From contig JAFWZX010000004.1 of the NCBI GenBank assembly GCA_017517275.1, positions 1 through 43,199 of the forward strand: a stretch of DNA of 43,199 bases, read 5' to 3'. Shown here piece by piece: positions 40,567-43,199 of this stretch. Every line of letters begins with the position of its first letter. The stretch's first letter is position 1. Source of the DNA: Clostridia bacterium (lineage in GTDB: Bacteria > Bacillota > Clostridia > UBA1212 > UBA1255). The translations under genes and the position numbers were made by a program. The notes beneath the pieces were generated by a model. The model made no database searches. It worked only from the letters and a program-made list of their open reading frames with translations, and had not been told where the DNA came from.

Positions 40567-41121
40567 TTAGTATTTGTAAATAGTCTTTCTTCTCTCGAAC
40601 TCTTCTTGCTCAATCATCTTTTCTGCTGTCTCACAGATACCTTCTGCCCACTGAGCCATATCTTCTAAGATTCTTTCGCATTCAGCGTCATCTTCCTGGA
40701 AAATAGGTTCAACACAATGCTTTGTATCAAGAATAACTGAATCGGAAAGCCATGCTTTGATCATTTTTGAAAGAGCCGTAGAGTCTTCTTTCATGCCGGT
40801 AGAGAAGAGAGCAACCTTTCTGTCGTAAACTTTAATAACGTTAAAAAGTGTATTGTAAACAGGGTTATATGAATCATACCATACCGGAGTACCGATGAAG
40901 ATCACGTCATAATCTCTTGGGTCCCATTTAAAGGGAAAGATATCAGGCTTCTTTTTAAATAAAACTTCAAAACGTAATTTGAGATTGTTGAAGAAACCAA
41001 AAGCTTTAACTTTATTACATCTTACCAAACCTGCTGTATCTGCACCGATTTTCTCAGCAATCTTCATAGCAACAGCCTGGGTATTGCCGTCGACTGTAGT
41101 ATATAAAACTAACTTTTTCAT
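40567..41121 (-). CDS. Flavodoxin-domain protein
   Basis: A 184-residue protein with a flavodoxin fold: LVLYTTVDGNTQAVAMKIAE (FMN phosphate-binding loop), YDVIFIGTPVWYDSYNPVYN and KVALFSTGM. It resembles flavodoxin-domain proteins of the HemG/protoporphyrinogen-oxidase-like group as much as electron-carrier flavodoxins, and has an acidic helical C-terminus of about 45 residues. GAAAGGGG precedes the ATG. It is probably the first gene of an operon with the TrmH-like gene. Confidence 0.85.
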   Translation of the reverse strand: MKKLVLYTTVDGNTQAVAMKIAEKIGADTAGLVRCNKVKAFGFFNNLKLRFEVLFKKKPDIFPFKWDPRDYDVIFIGTPVWYDSYNPVYNTLFNVIKVYDRKVALFSTGMKEDSTALSKMIKAWLSDSVILDTKHCVEPIFQEDDAECERILEDMAQWAEGICETAEKMIEQEEFERRKTIYKY

Positions 41122-41175
41122 ATATGTTATGTAACCCCTTTCAAAGATAAATACATAAGTATACCGATACTGCTA

Positions 41176-41204
41176 AAGATACATTTTTTTATTTCAAATG
41201 TCAA
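41176..41204 (-). promoter_or_regulatory. Promoter for the flavodoxin-methyltransferase pair
   Basis: On the minus strand TTGACA (41199-41204) and TATCTT (41176-41181) are 17 bases apart, about 55 bases upstream of the flavodoxin ATG. Confidence 0.6.
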
Positions 41205-41275
41205 GGGTAAATTAAGTATCACTGTCTGTAAATGTAAGTCGAGTGCCCGATATTTTCACCGCTAACTAAATTACG

Positions 41276-43199
41276 TCAGTTGATGAACGAAATTGTAACC
41301 TTTACTCCGGTGTTTGATTTCATGGTAATATTTGTACTGGTTATAGCGGCTTCTCCCTCTGTCAAACCTATAGAATAACGATAACCGTCAGTAGCTTTTA
41401 TTTTCATCGGAATATCGCAACCTGCAAAATAATATCCCACCCACGATGTTTCCTGAGAATCTATTGGAATAGAGTTGATAGTAACAGATCCATGCTGAGG
41501 ATTTTCAATAACTATCTCAAGCGGTACAAGCTCTGATGCTCCCGTAACGGTGTTTTTTAAGAGGTCCATAAATACTTGGGGACGGATTTTTGCATAATCA
41601 TACAAGGTTTTTAAATTCTCGTTTTTCCAATTACTATATGATTTTTGTGAAATGGAAGAGCCGTACCATCTTTGCGATGCCATGAATGGATATTCTTTTT
41701 CAATAAGAAGTGCAAACGAATCTATCAGAGCATTAACTTTTTCCGGTGAAAAATACTCATTACACATATCACAGGCAATATTCAAAAACATATTTCTGAA
41801 GTTTTTATTTTTTAGAAGGTTTGCCAGCAATTGGGAAAGCTCTCCTGCCGTGCCGGTTAGAACGGATTTATTATGAGCTGTCTCTGTAGCAACAACGTTT
41901 TCAACCTGTCCGGGACGGTCGTAAATTCCCCAGGCATAGTCTGTGTCCTTTACGATAAAACGCCATTTACCATCTGCGTACGTGCCCGGAACTTTATTGC
42001 TTCCTATGTACTTCCATGCACGTACGTTGTTATGCGGCCAATCTCTGTTGTTTACGTACATATTGATCAGCATATATTTGGCAAAACCGTCAAGGTCCAG
42101 CAAGCTATCTGCAATCTCATAATTCGAATCAATTCTAAGGTCTAAAGAATTAATTTTTGCTATCATATTCTGATAGTCGGTAAGAACGTTTGCAGGGCCT
42201 GTATCCACGTCGTAGAACCAATTGCCGTTTTCGTGACCGTACGTAACAATACCTATATAGTCAGCGTCAACGTCGTATTTTTCCTGTAAATGGTCAGTGT
42301 CCATATCGTCTCTTAAATTATAAAATCCCCAGTACGTTCCGTTAATGTACACAACAACCGTTCGTGAATACATCGATGCAACGTTATCCATGGAAGATGC
42401 TAACATGCCTGTCAGATCGTCACGGAAGAATGTATTACGCGATGAGCTTCCGAATAAAGAGTCGTTACCTCCGGATCTGAGAATGAACGAATCATATTCA
42501 TCTATGACGTTTCCGTATATATCCGTACGTTGAGGATACATAACGTGCTTGAATTTACCGTTTTTGCTGTCGTATTCCTTACGGGCGATAAGCCTTAATG
42601 ATTTTTGAGGAAGTCCTCTTGACGTTCCTCCGAATATGCGCAGACCTGCGTCAACACTAAAGGCTACGCTGCCGCCTGTTTCAAACATTTCAACGTGACA
42701 TTCACGCTCCCATTCACGGCCTCTTTGCATGTAGTTTTGTTCGTAAGTACTCTTTGAGGCGTCATGGTAGAAAATTCCGGTTGCCGGGTCGTATAGTGAA
42801 TCGTAATTACAGGAAATGGATATTACACCGAGATTATTGTACCTATCTGTAAAAGAAGAATATTTCGTATTTATAATATACGTGGCTGTGGCTGTTTCTC
42901 CTACTTTTTGACCTGTACTGGTGAAAAGGGCAACCTTTATGATATTAACGGAATCGCTTGAGCCTGTCGTAGCCTGGGTGGCGTAGAGCTTGATACCGCT
43001 GGATGTATATTCGTTTATGCCGGGTGTAGGTTCTTCTCCGTTCTTAGTGTAATATACTTTATATGAGTTATCGTATTCTAATTTCAGGGTGAAAACACTG
43101 GGATAGAATCCTGCTTTATGTGAGAATTTTATATAGTCGTTACCTGATCCTGCGGTAGAAACGGGTGTGGGTGTGGGAGTGGGGGTCGGTGTGGGTGTG
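41276..43199 (-). CDS. CotH-family protein kinase, 5' end outside the window
   Basis: The frame stays open from the stop at 41276 to the window edge, at least 640 residues; a Met at 42730 is internal, not the start. Order from the edge: a Thr-Pro linker, a chitobiase-type beta-sandwich (AGFYPSVFTLKLEYDNSYKV, TATATYIINT), a CotH N-terminal part (ISCNYDSLYDPATGIF; QRGREWERECHVEMFE; GTSRGLPQKSLRLIARKEYD), GFYNLRDDMD, and the metal motif FIVKDTDYAWG. A small C-terminal beta domain follows. The Thr-Pro linker suggests an anchored surface protein like the CotH lipoprotein at 1427. This one has a different architecture, so it is not a simple duplicate. Confidence 0.9.
   Translation of the reverse strand, partial: TPTPTPTPTPTPVSTAGSGNDYIKFSHKAGFYPSVFTLKLEYDNSYKVYYTKNGEEPTPGINEYTSSGIKLYATQATTGSSDSVNIIKVALFTSTGQKVGETATATYIINTKYSSFTDRYNNLGVISISCNYDSLYDPATGIFYHDASKSTYEQNYMQRGREWERECHVEMFETGGSVAFSVDAGLRIFGGTSRGLPQKSLRLIARKEYDSKNGKFKHVMYPQRTDIYGNVIDEYDSFILRSGGNDSLFGSSSRNTFFRDDLTGMLASSMDNVASMYSRTVVVYINGTYWGFYNLRDDMDTDHLQEKYDVDADYIGIVTYGHENGNWFYDVDTGPANVLTDYQNMIAKINSLDLRIDSNYEIADSLLDLDGFAKYMLINMYVNNRDWPHNNVRAWKYIGSNKVPGTYADGKWRFIVKDTDYAWGIYDRPGQVENVVATETAHNKSVLTGTAGELSQLLANLLKNKNFRNMFLNIACDMCNEYFSPEKVNALIDSFALLIEKEYPFMASQRWYGSSISQKSYSNWKNENLKTLYDYAKIRPQVFMDLLKNTVTGASELVPLEIVIENPQHGSVTINSIPIDSQETSWVGYYFAGCDIPMKIKATDGYRYSIGLTEGEAAITSTNITMKSNTGVKVTISFIN
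43163..43199 (-). repeat. Thr-Pro coding microsatellite, cut by the window edge
   Basis: A GGTGTG-type hexamer tract which on the minus strand encodes (Thr-Pro)n. It matches the linker of the CotH gene at 1427-3583 in kind and reading. Confidence 0.8.

Noticed and set aside
41276-42730. Treating the Met at 42730 as the start of the second CotH gene
   Set aside because: The frame continues upstream without a stop to the window edge and encodes a chitobiase-like domain and a Thr-Pro linker, so the true start is outside the window.

Overview
The window looks like chromosomal DNA of a low-GC, anaerobic, probably spore-forming Firmicute of the class Clostridia. The evidence is a pyruvate:ferredoxin oxidoreductase, a split two-subunit transketolase, a DivIC/S1-protein pair, an mltG-trmR-U32 peptidase cluster in the same order as in Bacillus, a CotS-like protein, CotH-family lipoproteins with Thr-Pro linkers, and strong AGGAGG-type ribosome binding sites with many TTG starts. 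TGA reads as a stop throughout. I see no rRNA, tRNA, CRISPR array, transposase or integrase. The genus cannot be decided from this sequence.

Layout. 1-3.6 kb: two overlapping lipoprotein genes, the second a CotH-family kinase. 3.6-6.7 kb: divIC/ftsB, an S1-domain protein, a rhomboid protease and pdxA. 6.7-9.4 kb: a polyphosphate-polymerase-type (VTC) protein, a DUF4956 membrane protein and a NahK-like kinase. 9.4-10.5 kb (minus strand): a thymidylate-kinase-like protein and a UspA-like protein. 10.8-12.3 kb: an SGNH hydrolase, a small convergent ORF and rpiB. 12.4-17.7 kb: split transketolase and PFOR, the central-carbon block. 17.8-24.3 kb: an accessory island of small secreted or membrane proteins without recognisable functions, interleaved with gene remnants. 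24.4-28.4 kb: an intracellular GH28 glycosidase and a lipoprotein acetylesterase. 28.5-29.7 kb: a CofE-like ligase. 29.8-34.8 kb: typA, mltG, trmR and a U32 peptidase (TrhP-like). 34.9-36.4 kb: a PanT-like ECF S component convergent with coaX. 36.4-37.6 kb: a pair of half-size chromate-transporter-family genes. 37.7-41.1 kb: signal peptidase I, a CotS-like pseudokinase, a TrmH-like methyltransferase and a flavodoxin. 41.3-43.2 kb: a second CotH lipoprotein, cut by the window edge.

How the genes fit together. RpiB, transketolase and PFOR link pentose-phosphate interconversion to pyruvate oxidation. TrmR and the U32 peptidase act on the same tRNA wobble uridine modification. PanT and CoaX import and phosphorylate pantothenate. 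CotH kinases, the VTC protein and DUF4956 form a recurrent but poorly understood association. GH28 and the esterase probably act on pectin-like or decorated polysaccharides.

Most worth a second look: (1) the 18-24 kb island, where a membrane protein with a CxHRP...CxxC putative zinc site occurs three times, each time just downstream of a different secreted protein or fragment, among ankyrin-like remnants and the orphan tail of an LCAT-like hydrolase; (2) a strong sequence-context bias toward ACGT, seen as NAC rather than NAT before Val codons in 24 of 28 cases counted in four housekeeping genes but not in some island genes; (3) several transcription and translation signals embedded in neighbouring coding sequence.
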